Source of the DNA: Candidatus Kapaibacterium sp.
GTDB lineage: Bacteria > Bacteroidota > Ignavibacteria > Kapaibacteriales > NICIL-2
DNA length: 64,000 nt
NCBI GenBank assembly: GCA_026003495.1
Contig: BPHK01000001.1
Span: 1,624,579 to 1,688,578 of the forward strand
Direction of reading: 5' to 3'
Positions within the stretch are counted from its first letter, which is position 1; each line of letters begins with the position of its first letter. Positions 16,712 through 25,810 of the stretch are shown one piece after another. Below the pieces are notes generated by a model. That model worked only from the letters and a program-made list of their open reading frames with translations, had not been told where the DNA came from and did not search any database. Both the position numbers and the translations under genes were made by a program.

Positions 16712-17590
16712 ATGCATCCTATGAAGCTCGGTAAGTACACAATTCGTTTGCTCGATGCTGGACGCTTTGGACTCGACGGTGGCGCAATGTTTGGCGTCGT
16801 CCCCAAACCGCTTTGGAGCAAAGCGTACCACCCTGGGGACCAAGTCAACCGTATTCCGATGGCAACGCGCCTGCTGCTCATCGAATGGGACGATCGCCGT
16901 CTGCTGGTGGATACAGGCAATGGCACAAAGCTCTCGCCAAAGCTGCAGGAGATCTACGCAATTGACACTGCGTACCCAACGCTTCCACATTTGCTCTTCG
17001 AAGCGGGCATCCCCCTAGAGAGCATCACTGATGTTGTGCTGACGCATCTCCACTTCGACCATGCCGGCGGCGCAACGACACTCGATGGCTCTAATGCCGT
17101 CCCCACCTTTCCGAACGCTCGATACTACGTCCAAGCAGACCAGCTCGCCTGGGCGCGTAATCCAACGGAGAAGGACCGTGCATCGTTCATGCCGGAAAAC
17201 TACGAGCCATTGGTCGAGGCAGGGCTGCTCGACCTGATCGAAGGAAGTGTTCATCTGACGCCAGAGCTGAGCCTCCATCCGCTCTTTGGACACACACAAG
17301 CGATGCAAGTACTCCTGTTGCAATCTGACGACGGAACGCTCTTCTATCCAGCCGACCTTCTCCCAACGCACGCGCACATTCCGATCCCCTACGTGATGGG
17401 CTACGACAACTATCCCTTGACCACAATCACCGAGAAAAAAACGTGGCTCGAACGTGCAGCCCGAGACGAGTGGATCGTCATCTTCGAACACGACGCGTTC
17501 GTCGCTGCAGGAACGATCGCTCGCACCGAAAAAGGATTCTCGCTTGGAAAAAAACTCGAACTTTCACCAGTGGCTCCGCATGCCGTTTGA
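16712..17590 (+). CDS. MBL-fold metallo-hydrolase
   Basis: This 292-residue metallo-β-lactamase-fold protein has the metal motif LTHLHFDHAGG at about residues 112-122, an Asp in LLVDTGNG, a later His in LFGHTQAM and a C-terminal EHDAF. It resembles quorum-quenching lactonase-like or glyoxalase-II-like hydrolases, acting on esters or thioesters; the substrate is unknown. Its last 11 bases overlap the Rieske gene start. It leads a three-gene operon with the Rieske protein and queG. Confidence 0.88.
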   Translation: MHPMKLGKYTIRLLDAGRFGLDGGAMFGVVPKPLWSKAYHPGDQVNRIPMATRLLLIEWDDRRLLVDTGNGTKLSPKLQEIYAIDTAYPTLPHLLFEAGIPLESITDVVLTHLHFDHAGGATTLDGSNAVPTFPNARYYVQADQLAWARNPTEKDRASFMPENYEPLVEAGLLDLIEGSVHLTPELSLHPLFGHTQAMQVLLLQSDDGTLFYPADLLPTHAHIPIPYVMGYDNYPLTTITEKKTWLERAARDEWIVIFEHDAFVAAGTIARTEKGFSLGKKLELSPVAPHAV

Positions 17591-17948
17591 AGAGCAGCAC
17601 AACTGCTTTCATCCAATCTGCTCACTGGCAGAACTCCAGCAGCAGGGCCGCATTGTGCGCACGATCGAAGATCGTCCGATCCTTGTACTCTGGACGGGCG
17701 ATGGCGTCGTTGCACTCGATCCGCAGTGTCCGCACCAGCACGTCCACTCGCTCGATCGCGGCAGCATCGCGTGCGGCGAAATCACCTGTCCGAACCACGG
17801 CTGGACGTTCTCACTTCGAACCGGTCGTGCACGAATTGGCTCAGGGCGAATTCGCCTCTTTGCGGTCCGCATCAACGATGGCACAGTCGAAGTTGCACTC
17901 CCTGAGCACCAACCGCGATGGATGCAGAGCAGAGCACAGCAGCGCTGA
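17580..17948 (+). CDS. Small Rieske [2Fe-2S] protein
   Basis: This 122-residue protein is essentially one Rieske domain. The ligands are C50-P-H52 and C70-P-N-H73, followed by GWTFSLRTG. The spacing fits Rieske ferredoxins and the NirD/oxygenase-type electron carriers. It probably supplies electrons to an oxygenase or redox partner, which is not identifiable here. The frame is open upstream, but the ATG at 17580, overlapping the MBL stop, gives a compact domain. It overlaps queG by 31 bases. The tight MBL-Rieske-QueG arrangement suggests co-translation, not necessarily one pathway. Confidence 0.82.
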   Translation: MPFEEQHNCFHPICSLAELQQQGRIVRTIEDRPILVLWTGDGVVALDPQCPHQHVHSLDRGSIACGEITCPNHGWTFSLRTGRARIGSGRIRLFAVRINDGTVEVALPEHQPRWMQSRAQQR

Positions 17949-18913
17949 CGAAGGAACTCAAGGACTACTGCCACCGGCTCGGCTTCGATGCAGTCGGCAT
18001 TGCGCGAGCCGAAGCGCTCGATGACCAGCGGGAACACCTCCACACGTGGCTTACCCGTGGCTACCATGCCACGATGCACTACATGGAGCGCACCAGCCAA
18101 CAGCGTCTCGATCCACGTCAAATTCTGCCATCGGTTCAGAGCATCGTCGTTGTAGCGACAAGTTACGACACCCCCTATCGCCACACCGACCAACCCGATC
18201 GGGGGAAAATCAGTCGCTACGGCTGGGGCGATGATTACCACGATGTTCTGCTTCCGAAGCTGCGCGCTGCTGCAGCGTGGCTGGCACATCGGGTACCGAA
18301 TGCAGAGAGCAAAGTGTACGTGGACACAGGTCCTGTGATGGAAAAGCAATGGGCACGGCGGGCTGGCATTGGCTGGCAAGGGAAAAATACAAACGTGATC
18401 TCCCGCACGATGGGATCGTTCTTCTTTCTCGGCGTTCTCCTCACCAGCGTCGAACTCGAAGCAGATGCACCGATCCCTGACTATTGCGGCACCTGCACTG
18501 CATGCCTCGATGCCTGCCCAACAGGTGCACTTGTTGAACCGTATGTCCTCGATGCATCACGGTGCATTTCGTACTGGACAATCGAAACCAAGCCCGACGT
18601 CGAGTTCCCCGAACCAATTCGCCGCAACCTCGATGGCTGGCTCTTCGGGTGCGATGTCTGCCAAGACGTATGCCCCTGGAATCGGTTTCGGAAAGAAACG
18701 CGCGAGCCTGCATTCTTCCCGCGCAACAACGAAACCTCGCTTGCGCTCGAGCAGATTTTGGCAATGACTCCCGAAGAGTTCCGACAGCGTTTTCGAGGAG
18801 GCCCGCTCAAACGCCCCAAGCTTGCTGGACTCCAGCGGAACGCTCGGATGCTCCAAGCCGCTGCCGAATGCTCGCAAGGATTGGACGAGCATGCGCACGG
18901 CCATTCTCGATGA
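17918..18913 (+). CDS. queG: Epoxyqueuosine reductase
   Basis: This 331-residue cobalamin-dependent enzyme reduces epoxyqueuosine to queuosine in tRNA. Visible: the N-terminal GFDAVGIARAEAL, an RYGWGDDYHDVL segment, ARRAGIGWQGKNTN, and two [4Fe-4S] ligand sets, CGTCTACLDACPTGA and CDVCQDVCPWN. Length is near the usual short form without the HEAT tail. It overlaps the Rieske gene by 31 bases. Its last 107 bases run over the 3' end of ypdA on the opposite strand, an unusually long tail-to-tail overlap. It implies a B12 supply, also needed for the methionine synthase at 39980. Confidence 0.95.
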   Translation: MDAEQSTAALTKELKDYCHRLGFDAVGIARAEALDDQREHLHTWLTRGYHATMHYMERTSQQRLDPRQILPSVQSIVVVATSYDTPYRHTDQPDRGKISRYGWGDDYHDVLLPKLRAAAAWLAHRVPNAESKVYVDTGPVMEKQWARRAGIGWQGKNTNVISRTMGSFFFLGVLLTSVELEADAPIPDYCGTCTACLDACPTGALVEPYVLDASRCISYWTIETKPDVEFPEPIRRNLDGWLFGCDVCQDVCPWNRFRKETREPAFFPRNNETSLALEQILAMTPEEFRQRFRGGPLKRPKLAGLQRNARMLQAAAECSQGLDEHAHGHSR

Positions 18914-19814
18914 AGATGTTCCACGTTTCGCAGCCGCACATCACCGAGCCTGCAACGTAGAGCCCCGGCACATTCGTTTCAAATGTCGCGGGGTCATAAC
19001 GCGGAATCAAGGTGCGCTGATCCACCTCGACTCCACACCGCCGCAGGAATGCTGCATCGGGACGGTAGCCAATCTGCAGCAGCACGAAATCGCACTCGTG
19101 CCACCAGGTGGTGCCATCGGTTGTCCGCTCCAGCAGCACTGCACCGGGAACGATGCGCCGAACGACGGTCGAAAAATGCGCTCGAATCTCACCGTTGCGA
19201 ATGCGGTTTTCGATGTCGGGTTTGAGCCAGTACTTGACGCTCTCGCCGAGCGTAGGACGGCGGTGTACAAGCTCGACGCTGACGCCATGACGCCAAAGGT
19301 CGAGCGCTGTTTCGACGGCGGAATTTTTCCCTCCCACCACCAGCACACGCGTGCCACTGTACTCGAACGGCTCGGTGTAGTAGTGGCGCACGTGCGGAAG
19401 CTCTTCGCCTTCGATACCGAGCCGATTGGTGTGGTCGAAGTACCCTGTTGCAATGATCACTGTTCGTGCGTGCCATGTGCCGCGCGCAGTCTCGATGACG
19501 AAGGCATCATCCTTTTTGCTGACACGGTCAACACGCGTGTAGAGCTGGAGCGGAATACCCAGACGCTGTGCAACGGTGCGATAGTACTGGAGCGCTTCCT
19601 GACGTGTTGGACGAACGTTCGGCGTAGTGAACGGCACTCCACCGAGTTCAAGCTGCTCGGGTGTGGAGAAAAACGTCATGTTCACCGGAAAGCGCCGAAT
19701 CGAATCACAGATGCTGCCTTTGTCGAAGACACGGCATACCAATCCACTCTGCATCGCCTCGATTGCGCAGGAGAGCCCTGTCGGCCCAGCGCCGATGATC
19801 GCAACATCGAGCAT
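18807..19814 (-). CDS. ypdA: YpdA family bacillithiol disulfide reductase
   Basis: This 335-residue FAD/NADPH flavoprotein has a Rossmann loop MLDVAIIGAGPTGLS at the N-terminus, FFSTPEQLELGG (typical of YpdA), IATGYFDHTNR, a second nucleotide loop VLVVGGKNSAVE, and GLYVAGSV near the end. YpdA (Bdr) reduces oxidised bacillithiol and recycles the thiol made by BshC. The frame extends to a TTG at 19835, but the ATG at 19814 begins the family start. Transcription is divergent from the FN3-like gene and convergent with queG. Confidence 0.92.
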   Translation of the reverse strand: MLDVAIIGAGPTGLSCAIEAMQSGLVCRVFDKGSICDSIRRFPVNMTFFSTPEQLELGGVPFTTPNVRPTRQEALQYYRTVAQRLGIPLQLYTRVDRVSKKDDAFVIETARGTWHARTVIIATGYFDHTNRLGIEGEELPHVRHYYTEPFEYSGTRVLVVGGKNSAVETALDLWRHGVSVELVHRRPTLGESVKYWLKPDIENRIRNGEIRAHFSTVVRRIVPGAVLLERTTDGTTWWHECDFVLLQIGYRPDAAFLRRCGVEVDQRTLIPRYDPATFETNVPGLYVAGSVMCGCETWNIFIENGRAHARPILASIRQRLGASERSAGVQQAWGV

Positions 19815-19882
19815 ACTTGTTGGCAATTGGTTCAACCGGACACTAAAAACGCTGCACCTGTCCGATTAGTGCCAGTTGGGCG

Positions 19883-19890
19883 TAGTTTCG
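19883..19890 (+). promoter_or_regulatory. Promoter -7 variant TAGTTTCG for the FN3/VWA operon
   Basis: TAGTTTCG differs from TAnnTTTG by one T-to-C change and lies 38 bases before the ATG at 19929. The identical octamer precedes the outer-membrane barrel gene at 49701 at a similar distance. Another variant of this type precedes the tRNA-Leu. Confidence 0.4.
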
Positions 19891-19928
19891 CCGATGCTCC
19901 ATTCTTGCAGCATGCAGCGTCCGCAGTG

Positions 19929-21761
19929 ATGCGCTGGCCTCTTCTCGTTTGCATCTGGTCTGCCCTTGCTATCAACGCCAACGCACAAGCGATTTGGGCG
20001 AATGGTACGCAACGTGGCATCGAACTGCTCTGGCTGCCACCACGTGATGGTGCGCTACCGGAACGGTACGTCATCATGCGTGCAGCAGCATCGAGCAACC
20101 GCTGGTCTATTGCTGGCTCGGTGATGCGCTCGACGTCGAACGACTCGCTGATCGCACATCGTATCGCTGATGCTGCCCAGCTCGACTCATCCCACCGCGA
20201 GCGCTTCAATGAGCACCTTGAGCGCATGTTCTTCGCAAATCCTCGCGCGCTAAGCCGTGCGCTCGGCACCTACTTCCACGACACGACAACGACGCCACTG
20301 GCAGAATACGACTACCAAATCTGGGCAGGCTCGACTCTTATTGCAACCCTCTACGGCGTCACATCGCACCAACGTGCGTTGCCGAAACCGCCGAGCTGGA
20401 TTCGAGTGCGCCAGCGTGCCCAGTGTATTGAGCTGTGGTGGCAAACCGATTCCGCTCGAATCTTTGGCATTACTGGGTACGCGCTCTACCGCGCTCGGAA
20501 TGGTGAAAGTCCGATCCGTCTCATTGAGCGCCCCATCAGCATTGTCGGACTGGAGCAAGACACGCTCGCCAGTGCCTTCGTTCGCGACTGCACGCCAGGA
20601 GCATCGGGCACGATCGGCTACTACGTTGCAGCGCTCGATGTCTTCGGCAACGAAGGACGCCCATCTATTGTTGAAGTTATGCGCAGGAGTCAGGCACCCT
20701 CACCACCTACCATTGTTCGTGCGGAGATTGGCAATCCGCTGGCTCTGCACGTTCGTGGTGATCGCACAACAGCACGCCCACTCCTTCGCACAAGTGATAC
20801 TCACAAGTGGTTTCTCTCAGAGTGGCAGTGGCGCGATTCCCTCCTGCTCGTTACAGTGCCCGAACGCTGTGCCGATGCACTCGCCGTTACAATCGTGCAT
20901 GGGACTGACTCGCTGGCGAGTTGGATAGGCATCCCCACCATCGTGCCACTCTTCGACACTACCACGCCACCGCGTCCAACGTTTGCTGAGCTCCAGCACG
21001 ATGGTGACCATGCGCACATACGATGGTGCGCGGCGTCTGCGGCAGATATTGCTGGCTACTTGCTTGAACGGCAATTACTCAGTGATACAACGCGGCATTT
21101 CATCATTGGGACAAATTACGTGGACACGAACACCGAGAATGTTCGGTACCGCGTGTTTGCTGTTGACGCTCACGGCAACATCAGTGAGCCAACTCCACAG
21201 TTTGCTGGATCAACGAGTGCAATTGCAGCACCAGAACTACTCTCAGTTACATCGTCGCGCAGTGGCACTGTGCTCGTCTGGCGCGTGCCTCCCCGCACAG
21301 CACGCGTAGCCGTCAATCGGTACGACGACTCCTCGGCAACTCCACTGACGATCGCTCTCCTCCCAGGTGCTGCATGCCGCTACGTTGATCGCACTCCTGG
21401 CGCGCAGCGTGCTACCTACCAAATTGTTACGCTCGACAGCAGTGGAAATTGGAGTAGACCATCTGAGCGCCGCTCCGCCCACACTCCTCACCAACACTGC
21501 AGGCCGCCCGCATTCGATTCTGCAGTCTATCGCGATGGCGTTGTCGTTCTATACTGGACCGCCACCCATCAAGGCGAATTTCTTCTCGAGCGCAGCTCGA
21601 GCGGGAGCGAGGAAGTCTTCGTCCTTGCCCGATTCAACTCGGGCACGCAGCGTTTCGTAGATGATACCCTTGAAGGGGGTGGGCAGTACACCTATCGTCT
21701 GCGGTGCATTGGCAGCAGCGATCACGAAGCAACTTCGTGCACAATCACGATTCCACCGTAG
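19929..21761 (+). CDS. Secreted protein with fibronectin type III-like repeats
   Basis: This 610-residue protein has a signal peptide ending near INANAQA. The rest looks like several β-sandwich (FN3-like) modules: repeated patterns such as GIELLWLPPRDG, RAQCIELWWQTDS, HAHIRWCAASAADIAGYLLER and VVLYWTATHQGEFLLERS, each with Trp and the xxYxVYRxxx style typical of FN3. No catalytic motif is seen, and no T9SS sorting tail is obvious. The frame is open for more than a kilobase upstream, antisense to ypdA, and that part is rejected; the signal peptide fixes the start. It is followed 36 bases later by the VWA protein. Probable role: surface or periplasmic scaffold. Confidence 0.72.
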   Translation: MRWPLLVCIWSALAINANAQAIWANGTQRGIELLWLPPRDGALPERYVIMRAAASSNRWSIAGSVMRSTSNDSLIAHRIADAAQLDSSHRERFNEHLERMFFANPRALSRALGTYFHDTTTTPLAEYDYQIWAGSTLIATLYGVTSHQRALPKPPSWIRVRQRAQCIELWWQTDSARIFGITGYALYRARNGESPIRLIERPISIVGLEQDTLASAFVRDCTPGASGTIGYYVAALDVFGNEGRPSIVEVMRRSQAPSPPTIVRAEIGNPLALHVRGDRTTARPLLRTSDTHKWFLSEWQWRDSLLLVTVPERCADALAVTIVHGTDSLASWIGIPTIVPLFDTTTPPRPTFAELQHDGDHAHIRWCAASAADIAGYLLERQLLSDTTRHFIIGTNYVDTNTENVRYRVFAVDAHGNISEPTPQFAGSTSAIAAPELLSVTSSRSGTVLVWRVPPRTARVAVNRYDDSSATPLTIALLPGAACRYVDRTPGAQRATYQIVTLDSSGNWSRPSERRSAHTPHQHCRPPAFDSAVYRDGVVVLYWTATHQGEFLLERSSSGSEEVFVLARFNSGTQRFVDDTLEGGGQYTYRLRCIGSSDHEATSCTITIPP

Positions 21762-21797
21762 CGTCAAAGGAGCACATTCGTTTGCGAACCATTGCGT

Positions 21798-24482
21798 ATG
21801 ACCATGCGACATGTCGTAACGCTCGTGCTGGCTGCTTTCTGCCCTGCGCTACTTCTGGGACAAATCTACCGCCTCGATGAACGCAACTTTCCGAGCGTGC
21901 GTGTTTGGTACTTCCCCCGCGAAAGCGCACAACTTTCTCCGCCATCGCGCGTAGATGATAGCAGCATCCCCGTGCAGATTGCCGAACACACCTGCGAGCG
22001 CGTTGCTGCCGCAGTGCCTGCGGACATTGCGTTGTGCGTGGATGTAAGCTCGAGCAATAGCGTCTGGCGCGAGAACCGTGCTCTGCTCGATACAATCGCG
22101 GCTACCTTTGCACGCGAGCTTCGGTCCAGCGATGTGCGGTTTTTCCTTGTGCCGTTTGCCAATTCTGCCACTGCACAACCACCCACTGATGCCGCCCAAC
22201 TGCCTGATGCAGTGAGAACTCTGCAGTTCGGCGGTGGCACCAACTACGCTGCTGCATTCGATGCGGCAGCAGTAGCATTCGGAAAGAGTGCAAGCCGCCA
22301 GCGTTTGGTCATCGTCGTCACTGATGGGTTGGATACGCTTGACCTTGCTCGCGTTCGCTTACGCTTTGGCTCAGCACTTCCGCACGTCATCGCAGTCATG
22401 CTCCGCAACGAGGCGCCCCCAGTGCTCCGCTCCCTTGCACTGGAAAGCGATGGCGGATGGTTCGAGCTTATCAGCTCCCCTGACGCAGCAGCACAAGCAG
22501 CAGACCACATCGCTCGTCTTGTCCGAGGCGAAGCGACACTCTGTAGCATCCGCTACGATGCGCTCGCCACGTGCACCGCTTTGCATGAGGTCCAGCTACA
22601 TTTTCCGCGCTCAACCTACGGCATACGCTATCGAGCTCCACGCACTGCGAAGCTGGAGATCACCACCTCGCACGTGTACTTCGGCGTTCCACTGCTCGGC
22701 ACAACGCGTGATGCGACGGTTACGCTCACCGCACGCGGACTTCCCGTCCGTCTGGACACTGCCTGGATAAGTGGCTCGCCCGGATTTTCGCTTGCTGCAC
22801 CTGTGCGGATGTTGCTGGGAGCCGATAACTCCGCAACGCTCACTGTGCGTTACCGTGCACGCGATACCAGTGCTGCATGGGGCGAGCTCCACATTGCAAC
22901 ATCCTGTGGCGAACAAGTGGTCACATTCAGCGTTGGACGCCGCTCTGCGCAGGTGCAGCCATCGCTGTTTCGGATCATCAATCCCCGAGGGGGTGAGCGT
23001 TACTGGAGCGGGAGCGACGTCCCTATTGCGTGGCTCGGTATTCCTCCGGACGATAGCTGTCGCATCGCGCTTTCCTATGACGACGGGCGCTCCTGGCAGA
23101 CAATCGCCGACGCAGCAAGCAACCTCCGCTGGCGCTGGAAGGTGCCGCTCATTGATGCTCCTCGCCGAGTGATCATCCAACTTGAGCGCATCGGTAGTTC
23201 CAGCCGCCAGACCGCGCAACTTGACAAGCCGATCACAATCGAACCAACCAGTGGAGTGATCACCCCCGTCGACGTAGGACAAGCAGCCGTCGGAATTCGA
23301 AAAGACACCGTGCTCAGAAGCTACATCCACAATCGCTCCACAAGTGACCCGCTCACCATCGAGCGCATCGAGTTCACAGGCGAAGCCGCAAGCGATTTCG
23401 GCATAGCCAGCGGAGTCTTCCCCGCGAAGATTCCGCCGGGCGGTACGCTCGACGTCGAGCTGTTCTTCCGGCCATCAGCGCGTGGGCGCCGCACCGCAGA
23501 GTTGCTCCTTGTTTCACCGAGTGGTTACGTTCGCCAAGTCATCTGGGGCCACGGCATCGGCGCAACTCCACTCCACACAATTGTGGACTTTGGCTCGGTC
23601 GAGATTGGAACACTGCGGCAGGCAAACATCCCCTACACACCAAGCACCACCGACCGCAGCACGATCGAATGGAGCGGTGATAGCAGCGCGTTCAGGATCA
23701 CACTCGGAGCGACATCGAACCTCGAGATCGCCTTTCAGCCAGATAGCGTCCGCTTTTTCCATGCTACCGCGCGTATCACTGACCCAATGACTCCACTGAC
23801 GCTCGAGCTCAACGGGCGTGGCATTCCGCCTTCCCAGCTCCAGCAGGACCCCACACGATTTCGGACCCTCGCACTGCCCACTGCAGAGCCGCTCAATGCA
23901 GGCACAGTCGGCATCGGAAGCTATGATGGCATTAGTCTCTTGGGCCTTTACGCTCCAACCGAGCGCGTTGCACTCTTTGCAGGCGGTCTGCTCCCAATCC
24001 GGTTCGGCGAGCAGCGTTTCTATGCCTACGGAATCGGCGCTCGGCTAGCTCACCAATTGAGCGAGCGTTGGAGCATCGCCGGTGGCGGAGCAATTGCCTT
24101 CACCCGTGCTGAAACACACGCCGACACAACACAGATCACCCTTGCAGCACCGTTTCTGCTCGCAACGGTCCAACTCGGCAATGTCCGACTCAACGGCGGC
24201 GTAGGCTATGCCTTCAAAGAGCACCGCACCAGCCGCGATCGGTATCGTGCGGACGTCCCCGTTCTTGCGCTGGGTGGTGACGTTCAGTTCGCACCGCAAT
24301 GGAAAGTCGCTCTCGACATTTTCCATGCTGGAACCGTTTCGTCCGTTCCTATCGCAGCGAGCGTCCGATATTTCGGGCAGCAACTGGCGCTCGATGGCGG
24401 GATCATGCTCGCGTTTCCCACGCAACCACAGGAACGCTTCGTCGCGCTTCCGGTTGTAAGTGCGTTCTGGATCTTCCGCTAA
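21798..24482 (+). CDS. VWA domain / Kre9-like / choice-of-anchor-D protein with C-terminal barrel
   Basis: This 894-residue exported protein starts MTMRHVVTLVLAAF, with a signal peptide ending near LLLGQ. Domains in order: a VWA domain with MIDAS residues DVSSS (about residue 80), GGTNYAAAF and VTDGLD; a β-rich segment; a Kre9/KNH-like module FRIINPRGGERYWSGSDVPIAW (about 395); an ASH/choice-of-anchor-D-like part with IPPGGTLDVELFFRPSA (about 560); then a C-terminal 200 residues of short amphipathic strands (FYAYGIGARLAHQLSERWSIAGGGA) resembling an outer-membrane β-barrel. The combination suggests a metal-dependent adhesin displayed on or through the outer membrane. The frame also opens six bases earlier with TTG. 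It is sandwiched between the FN3-like gene and the transporter. Confidence 0.72.
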   Translation: MTMRHVVTLVLAAFCPALLLGQIYRLDERNFPSVRVWYFPRESAQLSPPSRVDDSSIPVQIAEHTCERVAAAVPADIALCVDVSSSNSVWRENRALLDTIAATFARELRSSDVRFFLVPFANSATAQPPTDAAQLPDAVRTLQFGGGTNYAAAFDAAAVAFGKSASRQRLVIVVTDGLDTLDLARVRLRFGSALPHVIAVMLRNEAPPVLRSLALESDGGWFELISSPDAAAQAADHIARLVRGEATLCSIRYDALATCTALHEVQLHFPRSTYGIRYRAPRTAKLEITTSHVYFGVPLLGTTRDATVTLTARGLPVRLDTAWISGSPGFSLAAPVRMLLGADNSATLTVRYRARDTSAAWGELHIATSCGEQVVTFSVGRRSAQVQPSLFRIINPRGGERYWSGSDVPIAWLGIPPDDSCRIALSYDDGRSWQTIADAASNLRWRWKVPLIDAPRRVIIQLERIGSSSRQTAQLDKPITIEPTSGVITPVDVGQAAVGIRKDTVLRSYIHNRSTSDPLTIERIEFTGEAASDFGIASGVFPAKIPPGGTLDVELFFRPSARGRRTAELLLVSPSGYVRQVIWGHGIGATPLHTIVDFGSVEIGTLRQANIPYTPSTTDRSTIEWSGDSSAFRITLGATSNLEIAFQPDSVRFFHATARITDPMTPLTLELNGRGIPPSQLQQDPTRFRTLALPTAEPLNAGTVGIGSYDGISLLGLYAPTERVALFAGGLLPIRFGEQRFYAYGIGARLAHQLSERWSIAGGGAIAFTRAETHADTTQITLAAPFLLATVQLGNVRLNGGVGYAFKEHRTSRDRYRADVPVLALGGDVQFAPQWKVALDIFHAGTVSSVPIAASVRYFGQQLALDGGIMLAFPTQPQERFVALPVVSAFWIFR

Positions 24483-24493
24483 GCGGCAGCGCT

Positions 24494-25810
24494 ATGGAGC
24501 GTAGGATCATCCGGGCGTGGTGCATGTACGACTGGGCGAACTCCGCCTATCCACTGGTCATTTCCACTGCGCTGTTTCCGGTGTACTTCAACCTCATCGC
24601 TCGGGATGATGCGCAGGCACCGCTTGTCACATTCGCAGGTGTGCGCTGGGAATCTGCCTCGCTCTACTCGCTCGTGATTGCGGCATCGTATGCGATCAAC
24701 GCACTGCTTGTTCCAGTGCTCTCAGGCATCGCTGATTGGAGCGGACGGAAAAAAACATTCCTCCAGGTTTTCTGTACGCTCGGTGCTGCCAGTTGCATTG
24801 GGCTCGCATTCTTCGATCGCTCGCATCTGGGCATCGGGCTTGCATGCGCGATGCTTGCAAGTATCGGCTTCAACGGATCGCTGGTCTTCTACAACGCATT
24901 CCTGCCGGAGATTGCGCCACCGCCGCTGCACGATCGCATTAGTGCGCAGGGGTATATCTACGGCTACCTCGGTTCGTCACTTTTGCTTGCAGGTGCGCTT
25001 GCAGTCATCGTGGAGCCTCGTATCTTCGGCATTGAAGAGGGCGGCAGCGCAGCCTTCCTGCACATTGCACCATGGGTCTTCGTTGCTGTGGGATTATGGT
25101 GGCGAGGCTTTGCGCAGATCACGCTACGCGTCGTCCCAGAATCCCGCTCGACAAACCCTGGCACGCTCAAGGGTGCGGTCGCAAGCGGATGGACCAACCT
25201 TCTGCGCGCCATCAAAACCCTTCGGACGTATCCGACGATTGCGCTCTTTCTGGCAAGTTACCTGGCAGCTTCGATGGGCGTGCAATCGGTCATCCTGCTT
25301 GCGAGCTTATTCGGAGCGCAGGAGTTGGCACTTCCAGAATCACTGCTGGTGAGCATCATCTTGCTCGTCCAGTTTGTCGCAGCACTTGGATCGTGGCTGT
25401 GTGCGCGGCTGGCGGAGCGGTTAGGAAATGTGCGCGGTCTCATTGCGATCGCTGCGGTGTGGGGCGCCGCGTGTGCCGCTGCATACTGGGTACGGACACC
25501 GTTGCACTTTGCGTTGCTCTCTGCAGTGATTGGGCTTGTGCTCGGCGGGCTGCAATCGCAGATGCGCGCAACGTTTTCCAAACTCATTACAGCGTTTCCA
25601 CTGCACGCTTCGCTGTTTAGCCTCTACGACATTGCAGAAAAACTTGGGACAACGCTTGGGATGGGTGTCTTCAGCCTTGCTGTTGCGCTGAGCGGATCAC
25701 TACGCACCGGCGCATTGGTCCTCGGTGGAGGATTTGTGCTCACCATCGCACTCCTCGTTGCAGTGGAGCGCTCGATACGACGCAGCGAAGACTCGGCGAT
25801 TACTCGCTAA
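24494..25810 (+). CDS. MFS transporter of the UMF1 (Atg22-like) family
   Basis: This 438-residue protein has about twelve membrane helices. The N-terminal WCMYDWANSAYPLVI segment is the UMF1/Atg22 signature, and ADWSGRKK fits the MFS loop 2-3 motif. Relatives export amino acids from vacuoles in yeast; bacterial substrates are unknown. The frame is open upstream into the VWA gene, but the ATG at 24494, 11 bases after the VWA stop, starts the conserved block. The last 11 bases overlap purM on the other strand. Confidence 0.88.
   Translation: MERRIIRAWCMYDWANSAYPLVISTALFPVYFNLIARDDAQAPLVTFAGVRWESASLYSLVIAASYAINALLVPVLSGIADWSGRKKTFLQVFCTLGAASCIGLAFFDRSHLGIGLACAMLASIGFNGSLVFYNAFLPEIAPPPLHDRISAQGYIYGYLGSSLLLAGALAVIVEPRIFGIEEGGSAAFLHIAPWVFVAVGLWWRGFAQITLRVVPESRSTNPGTLKGAVASGWTNLLRAIKTLRTYPTIALFLASYLAASMGVQSVILLASLFGAQELALPESLLVSIILLVQFVAALGSWLCARLAERLGNVRGLIAIAAVWGAACAAAYWVRTPLHFALLSAVIGLVLGGLQSQMRATFSKLITAFPLHASLFSLYDIAEKLGTTLGMGVFSLAVALSGSLRTGALVLGGGFVLTIALLVAVERSIRRSEDSAITR

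Noticed and set aside
19837-19864. CGGACA...TGTCCG inverted repeat between ypdA and the FN3-like gene
   Set aside because: Six-base arms with a 16-base spacer are common by chance; alternative pairing with CACTAA...TTAGTG is equally good, so I do not claim a site.
18822-19928. 369 extra codons before the FN3-like protein
   Set aside because: They are antisense to ypdA and precede a clear signal peptide at 19929.
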